Assembly: GCF_016907695.1 (NCBI RefSeq)
Contig: NZ_JAFBCK010000001.1
Location: 620,001 to 684,000 of the forward strand
From: Actinokineospora baliensis
GTDB taxonomy: Bacteria; Actinomycetota; Actinomycetes; Mycobacteriales; Pseudonocardiaceae
Direction of reading: 5' to 3'
DNA: 64,000 nt
Shown here piece after piece: positions 28,805 to 37,974 of the stretch. Position 1 is the stretch's first letter. Each line of letters opens with the position of its first letter. The position numbers were made by a program, and so were the translations under genes. The notes below the pieces were generated by a model. That model was not told the DNA's origin and ran no database searches. It worked only from the letters and a program-made list of their open reading frames with translations.

Positions 28805-30228
28805 GACACCACCGACCTGATCGCTTCCGGCAGGGCTGACACGATCGCCGACGCGGGCGCCGGGGCACCGCGCGCGGCCAACTCCCCGGCCCGCACGTGC
28901 ACGAACGCCGCGCACCCGGCGGCCAACAGCGGGTCCAGCCCGGCGGCCAGCAGCGCCCCGACCATCCCGGACAGCACGTCCCCGGACCCGGCCGTGGCCA
29001 ACCAGTGCGACCGCGCCGGGTTCACCAGCACCGTCCCGCCTGCGTCCGCGATCACCGTCGCGTGCCCCTTGAGCAGCACTGTCACATCCAACTCCGCCGC
29101 CAACGCCACCGCGGCACCGACCCGGTCAGCACCGAGTTCGATCCCGCGCGGCTGCGCGATCCGCGCGAACTCCCGGTCGTGCGGGGTCAGCAGCACCGGC
29201 ACGTCCGGGTCGCGCGCGTCCCACAGGTCCGGGTGCGCGGCCAGCAGCGTGATCCCGTCGGCGTCCACGCACACCGGGACACCGGCGCCGAGCACGTCCC
29301 CGAGCAGGTCCCTGGCGGCCTTACCGGTGCCCATCCCCGGTCCGACTACCCAGGCCTGGACCCGACCGGTGTCGCCGATCGACCCGGTCGCGATCACCTC
29401 CGGCCACCGCCGCCGCACCTCGTCGGCCGCCGATCCCACGTACCTGGTCAGCCCGGAGGTCGCGAGCACCGCGGCACCGACGGACAGCACTGCGGCACCC
29501 GGGTAGGTCGACGACCCGGCGGCCACCCCGACCACGCCCTGCGTGTACTTGTCGTCGCCCGCGCCCGGGAGCGGCCACGCCGACCCGACTTCCCGCTCCG
29601 ACAGCACGGAGAACCTGGGTTCCGGCAGGTCAAGCCCCAGGTCGACCAGGTGAACGACCCCGCACCGGGCGGCGGCGAGGTAGTGCACCGGCTTGTGCCC
29701 GCCGAATGTCACCGTCACGTCGGCCGTCACCGCGGGCCCGCTCACCGCGCCCGTGTCCGGATCGACCCCGCTGGGCAGGTCGACCGCCACCACGGGCGCC
29801 TTGATCCGCGACACCGCGGCCGCGGCGGCGGGCCGCAGAGGTCCGCGCGCCGACAACCCCACGATCCCGTCGATGACCAGGTCCGCGAAGTCCAAGTCCG
29901 CCACCGTGCCGACCCGACCACCAGCGCGCTTCAAGGCGGCCAGCCCTTCGGCGTGCACGCGGTCGGGGTCGAGCAGGACAGCCGTCACCCCGACCGAGCG
30001 CTTGCGCAGGAACGCACCGGCCCAGAGCGCGTCGCCACCGTTGTCACCCGTGCCGACCAGCAGCGCGACCCGTCTGCCGGACACGCCGCCGGTGCGCTGC
30101 TCGAGCAGCCGGGCGGCGTGCAACGCGACGCCGTGCGCGGCTCTGCGCATGAGTGCGCCGGGCGCGGTCGCGGCCAGCACCAGCCGCTCGGCTTCGCGGA
30201 TGGTCGCGGTGGTCCAGGCGCCCTGCAC
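28801..30228 (-). CDS. nnr: Bifunctional NAD(P)H-hydrate epimerase/dehydratase
   Basis: 475 residues. Repairs damaged NAD(P)HX. N-terminal epimerase domain (about 1-210) with VGTGDNGGDALWAGAFL and VDLPSGVDPDTG; C-terminal ADP-dependent dehydratase (about 225-475) with VVGPGMGTG, LLTPHDREFARI and the ATP/ADP site ATAGSGDVLSGMVGALLA. Fused form as in E. coli YjeF/Nnr. Upstream of alr in the glmS-nnr-alr-hydrolase-tsaE run. Confidence 0.92.
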   Translation of the reverse strand: MQGAWTTATIREAERLVLAATAPGALMRRAAHGVALHAARLLEQRTGGVSGRRVALLVGTGDNGGDALWAGAFLRKRSVGVTAVLLDPDRVHAEGLAALKRAGGRVGTVADLDFADLVIDGIVGLSARGPLRPAAAAAVSRIKAPVVAVDLPSGVDPDTGAVSGPAVTADVTVTFGGHKPVHYLAAARCGVVHLVDLGLDLPEPRFSVLSEREVGSAWPLPGAGDDKYTQGVVGVAAGSSTYPGAAVLSVGAAVLATSGLTRYVGSAADEVRRRWPEVIATGSIGDTGRVQAWVVGPGMGTGKAARDLLGDVLGAGVPVCVDADGITLLAAHPDLWDARDPDVPVLLTPHDREFARIAQPRGIELGADRVGAAVALAAELDVTVLLKGHATVIADAGGTVLVNPARSHWLATAGSGDVLSGMVGALLAAGLDPLLAAGCAAFVHVRAGELAARGAPAPASAIVSALPEAIRSVVS

Positions 30229-30237
30229 TCGCGCCTC

Positions 30238-32097
30238 CTATTCGACGGTGACCGACTTGGCCAGGTTGCGCGGCTTGTCCACGTCGTAGCCCCGGGACCG
30301 GGCGATCTCGGCGGCGAGGACCTGCAGCGGCACGGTCGACACCAGCGGCTGCAGCAGCGTCGGCACCGCCGGGATCTCGATGAGCTCGTCGGCGAACGGC
30401 CGCACGGTCTCGTCGCCATCCTCGGCGATGACGATGGTCCGGGCGCCGCGGGCCTGGATCTCGCTGATGTTGGACACCAGCTTCGAGTGCAGCACCGCGC
30501 GCCCCTTCGGCGAGGGCATCACCACGACCACCGGCAGGCCCGGCTCGATCAGCGCGATCGGCCCGTGCTTGAGCTCGCCAGCCGCGAAGCCCTCGGCGTG
30601 CATGTACGCCAACTCCTTGAGCTTGAGCGCGCCCTCCAGCGCCACCGGGTAGCCGACGTGCCGACCGAGGAACAGCACGGCCTTGGCGTCCGACAACTCC
30701 TGGCCGAGCGCCTGGACCTGGGCGGTGGTGCCCAACACCTGCCGCACGGCCTCGGGCATGGCGGCCAGCTCGTGGAACTCGCGGGCGACCTCGTCGGGGT
30801 ACTTGGTGCCGCGCGCCTGCGCCAGGGCCAGGCCGACCAGGTAGTTCGCCGCGATCTGGGCGAGGAACGCCTTGGTCGAGGCGACCCCGATCTCGGGCCC
30901 GGCGTGGGTGTAGAGCACCGCGTCGGACTCGCGCGGGATCTGCGCGCCGTTGGTGTTGCAGACCGCCAGCACCCTGGCCTTCTGCTCGCGGGCGTGCCGC
31001 ACGGCCTCCAGCGTGTCCGCGGTCTCGCCGGACTGCGACACGGCCACGACCAGGGTGTCGCGGTCGAGCACCGGGTCGCGGTAGCGGAACTCCGAGGCCA
31101 GCTCGACCTCGACCGGCAGCCGGGTCCAGTGCTCGATGGCGTACTTGGCGACCAGGCCGGAGTGGTAGGCCGACCCGCAGGCGACGACGAACACCTTGTC
31201 CACGTCGCGCAGGTCCTGATCGGAGAGCCGCTGCTCGTCGAGCACGATCCGGCCGTCGGCGAAGTGCCCGCGCAGGGTGTCGGCCAGCGCGGTCGGCTGC
31301 TCGTCGATCTCCTTGAGCATGAAGTACTCGTGGCCGCCCTTCTCGGCGGCCGAGAGGTCCCAGTCCACGGTGAACGGCTTGGCCGGGGCGGGCTCGCCGT
31401 GGAAGTCGAGCACCTCGTAGCCGCCGCGGGTGATCACCACCAGCTGGTCCTGGCCCAGCTCGACGGCCTCGCGGGTGTGCTCGATGAACGCGGCCACGTC
31501 CGAGGCGACGAAGGTCTCGCCGTCGCCGATGCCCAGCACCAGCGGGGAGCTGCGGCGGGCGGCGACGATCAGGTCCGGCTCGTCGGCGTGCGTGACGACC
31601 AGGGTGAACGCGCCCTCCAAGCGGCGGCACACGGCCCGAACGCTCGCGGGCAGGTCTCCACGGGTGTCGCCGTCGGCGTAGGCGCGGGCGACCAGGTGGG
31701 CCGCGGTCTCGGAGTCGGTGTCGCTGGCCAGCTCGACGCCAGCGGCCTCCAGCTCGGCGCGCAGCGAGGCGAAGTTCTCGATGATCCCGTTGTGCACGAC
31801 CGCGACCCGACCGGTCGTGTCCCGGTGCGGGTGCGAGTTGCGGTCCACCGGGGCGCCGTGCGTGGCCCACCGGGTGTGCCCCATGCCCGCGGTACCCGCG
31901 AACCCCGCCCTGCCGACCTCGTCGAGCCGGGCCTCCAGGTTCGCCAGCCGACCGGCCTTGCGCTCCACGGCCAGCCCGTCGCCCACGAGGACGGCCACAC
32001 CGGCCGAGTCGTACCCGCGGTACTCGAGCCTGCGCAGCCCGTCGAGCACCACGTCGAGAGCCGGTCTGTGCCCCACATATCCCACGATTCCGCACAC
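30238..32097 (-). CDS. glmS: Glutamine-fructose-6-phosphate aminotransferase
   Basis: 619 residues. Makes glucosamine-6-phosphate, the entry to UDP-GlcNAc and the cell wall; GlmM at 38240 uses its product. The mature nucleophile Cys2 follows a GTG start at 32097 (VCGIVGYVG); the frame to 32115 would bury it, so 32097 is the start. Glutaminase domain 1-240 (GHTRWATHG, VVHNGIIEN), two SIS domains with ACGSAYHSG and SQSGETADTLEA, C-terminal LAKSVTVE. Confidence 0.95.
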   Translation of the reverse strand: MCGIVGYVGHRPALDVVLDGLRRLEYRGYDSAGVAVLVGDGLAVERKAGRLANLEARLDEVGRAGFAGTAGMGHTRWATHGAPVDRNSHPHRDTTGRVAVVHNGIIENFASLRAELEAAGVELASDTDSETAAHLVARAYADGDTRGDLPASVRAVCRRLEGAFTLVVTHADEPDLIVAARRSSPLVLGIGDGETFVASDVAAFIEHTREAVELGQDQLVVITRGGYEVLDFHGEPAPAKPFTVDWDLSAAEKGGHEYFMLKEIDEQPTALADTLRGHFADGRIVLDEQRLSDQDLRDVDKVFVVACGSAYHSGLVAKYAIEHWTRLPVEVELASEFRYRDPVLDRDTLVVAVSQSGETADTLEAVRHAREQKARVLAVCNTNGAQIPRESDAVLYTHAGPEIGVASTKAFLAQIAANYLVGLALAQARGTKYPDEVAREFHELAAMPEAVRQVLGTTAQVQALGQELSDAKAVLFLGRHVGYPVALEGALKLKELAYMHAEGFAAGELKHGPIALIEPGLPVVVVMPSPKGRAVLHSKLVSNISEIQARGARTIVIAEDGDETVRPFADELIEIPAVPTLLQPLVSTVPLQVLAAEIARSRGYDVDKPRNLAKSVTVE

Positions 32098-32146
32098 GCG
32101 CACCAGGGTAACCACCGGTTAGTTCGACCACCGATAGGCTGGCCCC

Positions 32147-32950
32147 ATGGCACGCACGGCCAAGCACCTGCTCGACGAGCTCGCCCGCCCCGGTCCGCAC
32201 CAGGTCCTGCGCGGCGACCTGGCGTTGGTCGGCATGCCGGGGGTGGTGTTCACGCCTGCCGCGGGCCTCGGACTGCCCGCGATCGCGTTCGGCCACGGCT
32301 GGCTGCAGCCGCCCAGCCGGTACCGGGGCCTGTTCCGGCACCTGGCGTCCTGGGGCGTCGTGGTCGCCGCTCCCGGCACCCACGTCGGTCCACTCGGGTC
32401 GCACCGGCTGCTGGCGTCGGACCTGCGCACCGCGCTGGACGTCTGCTCGGGCGTCCGGCTCGGCGACGGGGCCATCAGCGTCGACCAGGACAAGCTCGGG
32501 CTGGCGGGGCACTCGACCGGGGGTGGGGCCGCCGCGCTGGCCGCAGCGGACGACCCCCGGGTCAAGGCGGTCGCCACGCTCGCCGCGGCCCAGACCAAGC
32601 CCTTCGCGACCGACGCCGCCGCCCGCTGCCGCGTCCCGTCCCTGCACCTGGTCGGCGGGAACGACCTGGTGGCGCCGCCCAGCGCGCACGGCGAGCTGAT
32701 CGCGCAGGCGTGGGGCGGGCCGACGCAGCTGCGGACGCTGCCGAAGGCGTCGCACCTGGGGTTCGCCGAGGGCAAGCACTGGAGCGGGCTGCTGGTCCAC
32801 GGCAAGTCCGAGCACGCCACGCAACGGGTCAGCCGGGCCCTGCTCACCGCGTTCTTCCTGGTGCACCTGGCTGGCCAGAAGACCTACCAGCCGCTGCTGG
32901 ACGAGCCGGTGAAGGCGGCCCCGGTCACCTTCGAGACCGTCAGCGCTTAG
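32147..32950 (+). CDS. Alpha/beta hydrolase, chlorophyllase/DLH-like
   Basis: 267 residues. Single alpha/beta hydrolase domain with oxyanion region FGHGWLQPPSRY, nucleophile elbow GLAGHSTGGGAAAL (Ser about 124), acid region VGGNDLVAPPSAHG and His in LPKASHLGFAEGK. No signal peptide. Lies alone on the plus strand, convergent on the ESX-associated genes; its last 11 bases overlap the small gene at 32940. Substrate not predictable. Confidence 0.78.
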   Translation: MARTAKHLLDELARPGPHQVLRGDLALVGMPGVVFTPAAGLGLPAIAFGHGWLQPPSRYRGLFRHLASWGVVVAAPGTHVGPLGSHRLLASDLRTALDVCSGVRLGDGAISVDQDKLGLAGHSTGGGAAALAAADDPRVKAVATLAAAQTKPFATDAAARCRVPSLHLVGGNDLVAPPSAHGELIAQAWGGPTQLRTLPKASHLGFAEGKHWSGLLVHGKSEHATQRVSRALLTAFFLVHLAGQKTYQPLLDEPVKAAPVTFETVSA

Positions 32951-33152
32951 TCATCCAGCTGACGTTGAACACGCCGGTGTCGTTCGGGTCTTCCGCCCAC
33001 GACCGCCTCTTACGCGCGGGGCGTTCGTCCGGCTTGGCCATGTCCTGCTCATAGGCGGCCCGCGAGCGCGCTAGCTCGTCGGACAGGGCCCTACTGAGCT
33101 GCTGGAACGGCGCGCGTATGGCCCGCACGGTCGGGTCGTTGTCGTCGAGCAC
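32940..33152 (-). CDS. Small ESX-locus protein, unknown
   Basis: 70 residues: a charged helix (TVRAIRAPFQQLSRALSDEL, then ARSRAAYEQDMAKP) and a C-terminal tail with RKRRSWAEDPNDTGVFNVSW. GTG 33152 begins two bases after the stop of the PPE-like gene upstream, so they are coupled. The tail resembles the ends of other ESX-associated proteins here (basic patch, Trp, acidic patch). No known domain. Confidence 0.55.
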   Translation of the reverse strand: MLDDNDPTVRAIRAPFQQLSRALSDELARSRAAYEQDMAKPDERPARKRRSWAEDPNDTGVFNVSWMTKR

Positions 33153-33154
33153 GG

Positions 33155-34450
33155 TCAGCCCCTGGCTCGGTTGGCCGGGTCCTCGCCGACAACGCCGCCG
33201 AACCGGGCAGCCGGGTCTTCTTCGTCGAAGAGGCTGCCGACGAGCTTCCACTGGCTGCTCTTGCGCTCGGAGTCACCGCCGCCCTGGCCGCCCATGCCCC
33301 CCATCCCACCCATCATCCCGCCGCCGCCTCCGAAACCGCTCTGGCCCGACGTCGCGGCTGCCGGGACAGCGGCTGCGGGCTGGCGCTGGGGTTCGGCGCT
33401 CGGTGGCACCTCGGCGCCGGTGGCCGCGCCGGGCCCCGGCTCGCGGACCGACGGGGTGCCGGGCGCGTTCCCCCCGGAATGCGCGGGTGCCTGCTGCGCG
33501 GGTGGGGTCTGCGGGACTGGGCTCTGTGCGGCGGGAGTTGGTTCGGCGGGCTGGGTCTGCGGGGGTGGCCGGCGCAGGCCGTCGATGACGTACTGCTTGC
33601 CGTCCACCGCGACCGCCACCGAATCCGGCCGCGCCGTCACCTCGACCACCGGAGAGTCCACTGTGGACCTCTCGGGCAGGAGGGAGGCGAAGAGGCCCCA
33701 GGCGTCGGTGGTGGCCTTGTGCACGGCGGCCAGGTCCCGGCGGAACCGGGCGATCGCGGCCTCGTACCTGGCGCAGTACCCGTCGAGGTACTCGATCACC
33801 TCGGCGGTCGGCCACGGTTCTTCGCCTGGGGCGTTCAGTTCGTGCGCACCGCGCGAACGCAGCAGGTCGACGGGGTTCGCCCGCACCGCGCCGTCGAGCC
33901 GGTCGATCTGGGTGAGCCTGGTCGGCAGGTGGTCCACTTCGAGCCCGCGCACGGTGTCGGCCTGCTCCGCCCACCCCCGAAGGGCAGTGCGGACAACCTC
34001 CCGCGCCCCGTCCACCGCCGCCGCGAGCCGCACCGACGACTCCTGCCACCCACGGGCCTTCACCGCGAACTCGTCAAACCGCCCCGCGGCCAAGTCCGCC
34101 CCACGCCCACCCCAGGTGTCGGCCAACCTGCCCCGCAACCCGGCGGCCCCATCCCGCACCGCCCCAGCCGCGTCCGCGATCGAAGCCAACCGCTCAGCGG
34201 CGGCCGAGAGCGCCCCGAAGTCGGTGCCCCGCAAGTCATCGATCAACCGCTCATCGCGCGGCCCCCACGTCTCCTGCCGCCACCCCCCAGCCGCGGCCGG
34301 GTGGTCGCGCCACCGCTGGAAGACCGCCCCACCCTCCCGAGTGGACAGAGCAAGCCGAACCCCGGCCAATCCCCCGTCCACCACCACATCAGCCAAGTCG
34401 ATCTCCCTGACCGGCTCGACCAACACCTCCCGCACCACCCCAGCCGTCAC
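33155..34450 (-). CDS. PPE/WXG-like ESX-associated protein
   Basis: 431 residues. Helical N-terminal two thirds (LSAAAERLASIADAAGAVRD; LRGRLADTWGGRGADLAAGR has a WxG turn) followed by a Pro/Gln/Ala-rich linker (about 285-370), a Gly/Met-rich stretch (GGGGMMGGMGGMGGQGGG) and a tail DSERKSSQWKLVGSLFDEED. The tail recurs in the 702-residue protein at 35243. Likely a type VII substrate or substrate-like component; inferred from WxG, composition and location. Overlaps the EspC-like gene upstream by 4 bases. Confidence 0.6.
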   Translation of the reverse strand: MTAGVVREVLVEPVREIDLADVVVDGGLAGVRLALSTREGGAVFQRWRDHPAAAGGWRQETWGPRDERLIDDLRGTDFGALSAAAERLASIADAAGAVRDGAAGLRGRLADTWGGRGADLAAGRFDEFAVKARGWQESSVRLAAAVDGAREVVRTALRGWAEQADTVRGLEVDHLPTRLTQIDRLDGAVRANPVDLLRSRGAHELNAPGEEPWPTAEVIEYLDGYCARYEAAIARFRRDLAAVHKATTDAWGLFASLLPERSTVDSPVVEVTARPDSVAVAVDGKQYVIDGLRRPPPQTQPAEPTPAAQSPVPQTPPAQQAPAHSGGNAPGTPSVREPGPGAATGAEVPPSAEPQRQPAAAVPAAATSGQSGFGGGGGMMGGMGGMGGQGGGDSERKSSQWKLVGSLFDEEDPAARFGGVVGEDPANRARG

Positions 34451-34752
34451 CGCTCACCCGCCCGCGTGATCCGAGCGGCGGCGTCCCGGTCCACCTCAAC
34501 AACCCGCTCCGCGGCCTTGACCAGCCCGGAGACCGCGTTCTCCAGATCAGGCGCCGCGCGCTCGACCTCCGCCAGGATCCCGTCGTGCCAGGTGGCGAAG
34601 GCTTCGCCCGCGCGGGCGCCCAACGGGCCGAATTGGCGCGGGGTCAGGGTTTCGGCCTTGGCGAAGGCCGCGATGTCGGCTACCGCGGTGCGGAGGTCGT
34701 CGACCTCGGCGGCGAGGGCGGTGATCGCCTCGTGGTCGATGCGCAGGCTCAC
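34447..34752 (-). CDS. EspC-like type VII secretion-associated protein
   Basis: 101 residues, two long helices around a turn (LTPRQFGPLGARAGEAFATW). The pattern MxIDxxxIxxLAxEVDDLRxxV at the N-terminus is that of small EspC/DUF2580 proteins encoded beside PPE-like genes. Overlaps the neighbours by 4 bases on both sides. Probably a secreted partner of the 431-residue protein. Confidence 0.6.
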   Translation of the reverse strand: MSLRIDHEAITALAAEVDDLRTAVADIAAFAKAETLTPRQFGPLGARAGEAFATWHDGILAEVERAAPDLENAVSGLVKAAERVVEVDRDAAARITRAGER

Positions 34753-35240
34753 CGCACCCAGCTCCGGCCGGACCAGTCGTCGTCCTGGTCGTCGGTGGGG
34801 GTGGGGGCTTGGCGGCGGGGTGGGGGCGGGGGTGCCTCGTCCTCAACTGCGAACGACAGGACGGAGGGGCGTTGGTCGCGGGGCCAGGTGGGGGTTTCCG
34901 CCGGGGCCGGTCGGGGAGCGGGTTCGGGGGTGTGCGGCGGGGTGGGTCCGTCGTCTTCGGCGGTGAAGGACAGGACGGTGGGGCGGGTTTCGCGGGTCCA
35001 GGTGGTCGCCTTCTCCTCAGCGGCCTCGGCTTGGGCCTTGGCGAACTCCGCTTTGGCCGCCTCGTGCGCCGCGTTGATCGCGGGTAAGGCCTCGGCGGCG
35101 ACCCGGTCGCGCTCGGCGGCGGCCGCGTCGTGCTTGGCCAGGTCGGCGGCGAACTCCTCGCCGATCTGGTTGACCCTGGCGGCGTGCTGCGCGGCGATGT
35201 CCTCGTAGCGGGCCAACACCTGCCTGCTCTCCGGCGTCAT
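34749..35240 (-). CDS. ESX-associated coiled-coil protein with repeated motif
   Basis: 163 residues. N-terminal coiled coil (about 10-75, Ala/Glu/Lys-rich) then a Pro-rich tail that contains the same motif twice: TWTRETRPTVLSFTAEDD and TWPRDQRPSVLSFAVEDE, about 36 residues apart. No known domain. ATG 35240 lies two bases after the stop of the 702-residue protein. The repeated peptide may be a docking motif (inference). Confidence 0.55.
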   Translation of the reverse strand: MTPESRQVLARYEDIAAQHAARVNQIGEEFAADLAKHDAAAAERDRVAAEALPAINAAHEAAKAEFAKAQAEAAEEKATTWTRETRPTVLSFTAEDDGPTPPHTPEPAPRPAPAETPTWPRDQRPSVLSFAVEDEAPPPPPRRQAPTPTDDQDDDWSGRSWVR

Positions 35241-35242
35241 GG

Positions 35243-37351
35243 TCACCGCCCCCCGTCGAACACGGTGCTGATCCGGGCTTCGGCCTCGCTGAAGTCGTCG
35301 TCGAAGAGGGTTCCGCTGGTGCGCCACTGCGACCCGGCGCGCTCGGAGTCACCCGAGCCGTTGCCGCCGCCACCGCCCATCGCGCCCATCGGCATGCCGC
35401 CGAGGCCGGAGCCCGCCTGCCCGCCCGCCGGGTCGCCGCCGCCGGGTTGGGCGGTGGCCAGACCGGCCTCACCGGCGCCGGAGGCCTGGGTGGCGCTGGA
35501 CATGTCGTCGGCCCGGTCGAGGTCGTCGAACACGCTGCCCGCCGCGCCCCAGGCGCCGGACTGCTCGCTGGCCGCGTAGGTCGACTGCGTCCCGGACGCC
35601 TCGGCGCCAGCGGGTTCCGGTGCGCCGGGGAGGTCACCGGCGAAAGCGCTTGCGACCGGCCTGGCCACTGGCTCGGCGGTGGCGGACCCGGTCTGCGGCG
35701 TGTCGACGGTCGGCGCGCTCGGGTCCTGGTAGTCCACGGTGTAGGTGACCGGCTCGCCGGTGCCGTCGGACACGGTGATCTTGACGGTGTCCGGGGCGTC
35801 AGCGGGCCGCTCGGCGGTGATGGTCAGGTCACCGTCCTGGATCACCGCCTTGCCGTCCGGTCCAGCCTGGACGTGCCGCACGGCGTCGGCCTGGTCGGTC
35901 GGACCGAAGCCCGGGTCCAACCGCGCCGGGTCGGCCCCGGAGCCAGGCGCACCCGGTGTGTCCGGTGTGGACGCCCCGAAGTCGAGCTCGTAGGTCTTAG
36001 GCGTGCCGGACCCGTCGTCGACGGTGACGGTGACCCGCCCCTGGCCGTCCGGGCTCTGCACACTGATCGACCGGTCACCGTCGGTGATCGTCACCGTCTC
36101 CGGCGCACCGGTCGCGGGGACCTCGGGCGTCGTCGTGGGGACCTCGGGCGCCTCCGGCATGACCGAGGCCGGGTCGGTCGGCTGCGGCATCTGCATCGGC
36201 TCGACGTTCGCCTTGACCGGCCCGCCACCACCGCCGCCTCCACCACCCCCGCCGCCGGTGTCGGTGGGCCCGCCGCCGGTGTCCACCGGCTTCTTCTCCT
36301 CGGGCTTCTTCTCTTCCGGCTTCTTCTCCTCGGGCGGCGGCTGGGACGGCCCGGCGAGGCTGAGCTTGCCGAACGGGTCGGCGGTCATGGTGATGGTCGC
36401 CGAGTTGAGCTCGTCCCACGCGGCCTCGACGGCCTTGATGGTCTCCTCGATCTGACGGCGGAAGTTGCCGATGGTGAGGAAGTAGCACTCGCAGAAGTCG
36501 TTGAGCTCGCGGCAGACGATGTCGGACCAGACGTTGTCGCCGTCGGTGAGGTACGCCTGGCTCGCCCCGTGCAGGGTCTCCGCCGTCATCGGCACGGTGT
36601 CGAGGAACAGCAGGCCCTGGCCGAAGCCGCTGAGCGTGGTGACCTCCTCGCGGGCGGAGAACCCGCCCTTCCAGACGCCGTGCTCGAGCATCCGGCCCAT
36701 CTCGTTGATGTACTTCTCGTACCGGTCGCGGGGGAACACGACGATGCCGGGGCTGCCGATGGACAGGCTCGCGTACCGCTCCATGATCGGCTTGCCGCCC
36801 ACGTCGGACGAGGTGCCGAACCCGGCGAGCTTCTCGACCACGGCGCGCGTGGCCGACCTGGCACCGTCGACGTGGTCGCGCAGTTCGCCGAGCAGCGCCT
36901 GGTAGTCCATCGAGGCCGACCGCAGGTCGTTGATCTTGGCGGTGGCCGCTTCACCGGCCTTGCTGCTCCACGCACCCTGCAGCTTGGTGGCCACCGCGCC
37001 CGCGGCGCCGTCCATCGCGCCCGCAGCCTTGGCCAGGTTGTCCAGCCTGCCCCTGGCGCCCCAGAGGTAGCCCCAGTTGATGATCTTGAGCTTCCACATG
37101 CCGCCGGAGGAGTCGGTCTTCTCCTGCCAGCCGTCGCCGCACGCGGGCTGCGCCGACCACTTGCTCCGGTTGCCCGGCAGGCACGCCGGGTGGTTGCGCC
37201 ACAGGTCGTAGAGGTGACCGAGCTGGTCCTTGCCCATGATCTTGGTGAAGGGGTCCAGCTTGGCCAGCATGGCCTCGGAGTGGTCCTCGGTGTGCACGTC
37301 CGAGGGGGTCTGCAGGGCGTCCTGGACCTCGTGGCTGAACTGACCGGCCAT
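35243..37351 (-). CDS. Large PPE-like ESX-associated protein
   Basis: 702 residues. Helical N-terminal domain (1-320) with WXG-like turn (LQGAWSSKAGEAATAKINDL) and a Cys-containing segment NDFCECYFLTIGNF; a Pro/Glu/Lys linker (EEKKPEEKKPEEKKP) and poly-Gly; then two beta-rich repeats of about 60 residues (VTITDGDRSISVQSPDGQGR..., LTITAERPADAPDTVKITVS...); then a Gly/Met-rich stretch and the tail SGDSERAGSQWRTSGTLFDD. Probably secreted by the ESX system; family assignment is by architecture only. Confidence 0.6.
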   Translation of the reverse strand: MAGQFSHEVQDALQTPSDVHTEDHSEAMLAKLDPFTKIMGKDQLGHLYDLWRNHPACLPGNRSKWSAQPACGDGWQEKTDSSGGMWKLKIINWGYLWGARGRLDNLAKAAGAMDGAAGAVATKLQGAWSSKAGEAATAKINDLRSASMDYQALLGELRDHVDGARSATRAVVEKLAGFGTSSDVGGKPIMERYASLSIGSPGIVVFPRDRYEKYINEMGRMLEHGVWKGGFSAREEVTTLSGFGQGLLFLDTVPMTAETLHGASQAYLTDGDNVWSDIVCRELNDFCECYFLTIGNFRRQIEETIKAVEAAWDELNSATITMTADPFGKLSLAGPSQPPPEEKKPEEKKPEEKKPVDTGGGPTDTGGGGGGGGGGGGPVKANVEPMQMPQPTDPASVMPEAPEVPTTTPEVPATGAPETVTITDGDRSISVQSPDGQGRVTVTVDDGSGTPKTYELDFGASTPDTPGAPGSGADPARLDPGFGPTDQADAVRHVQAGPDGKAVIQDGDLTITAERPADAPDTVKITVSDGTGEPVTYTVDYQDPSAPTVDTPQTGSATAEPVARPVASAFAGDLPGAPEPAGAEASGTQSTYAASEQSGAWGAAGSVFDDLDRADDMSSATQASGAGEAGLATAQPGGGDPAGGQAGSGLGGMPMGAMGGGGGNGSGDSERAGSQWRTSGTLFDDDFSEAEARISTVFDGGR

Positions 37352-37354
37352 CGA

Positions 37355-37678
37355 CTACTTACCCCCAGCCGCGGTGATGCCCCACGCGTTGTCGACGTCG
37401 GTGCCGTCGGTCGCCTTGGCGGTCTCGGTCAGCCGCTTGGCCGCCTCGACGCAGTACTGCTGCGCCTTGCCGACCGACCCCGCGAGCTGCTGGACGACGC
37501 CGTTGAACGCCCCGAACGCCGCCGCCCCGTCCGCCGTGCCGCCGAAGTGCTCCTGCTTGAGCCCGTCCCCGGCGGCGTAGCGCTGCACCTCCTGCAGCGA
37601 GACGGCCAGATCGGCCATGTCCAGACCAGCGGACCGCACCACCTCGTGGTCCATCTTCATGGTCTCGTCCAGCGCCAC
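37355..37678 (-). CDS. EspC-like type VII secretion-associated protein
   Basis: 107 residues, predicted helical hairpin: MKMDHEVVRSAGLDMADLAV, Gly turn (HFGGTADGAAAFGAFNG), second helix VVQQLAGSVGKAQQYCVEAA. GTG start at 37678. Three bases before the 702-residue gene, with which it is probably co-secreted. Same size class as the proteins at 34447 and 54617. Confidence 0.6.
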   Translation of the reverse strand: MALDETMKMDHEVVRSAGLDMADLAVSLQEVQRYAAGDGLKQEHFGGTADGAAAFGAFNGVVQQLAGSVGKAQQYCVEAAKRLTETAKATDGTDVDNAWGITAAGGK

Positions 37679-37809
37679 AGCTCCCCCTGACTCTCCGGCC
37701 CCTCGATGTCGTCGTGCGTTGGACGCGACCCGCTGACCTGCGGTGCCGTCACTTACGCAAAGAAGAAACTACCGACTCCACCTGTGCATCGACCCAGGAA
37801 TCACTGCAT

Positions 37810-37974
37810 TCACTGCGGCGGGCGGTCCGGGTGCTGCGGCGGACGCTGGTCGGGCCGCTGGCGCGGCGGCTGCCGCCGGGCGCGCTTGCGCCGCACCAGC
37901 ACCATGACACCACTGATGACCCCACCGGCGATGGCTCCCGCCAGCATGCTCTCGAGGATGGATCCCAACTCCAC
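37810..37974 (-). CDS. Small one-span membrane protein
   Basis: 54 residues beginning VELGSILESMLAGAIAGGVI. One membrane span (MLAGAIAGGVISGVMVLV) and a basic, Pro/Gln-rich tail (RRKRARRQPPRQRPDQRPPQ). GTG 37974 shares one base with the TAG of the upstream 63-residue gene, which makes coupled translation likely. No homologue recognised. Confidence 0.5.
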   Translation of the reverse strand: MELGSILESMLAGAIAGGVISGVMVLVRRKRARRQPPRQRPDQRPPQHPDRPPQ

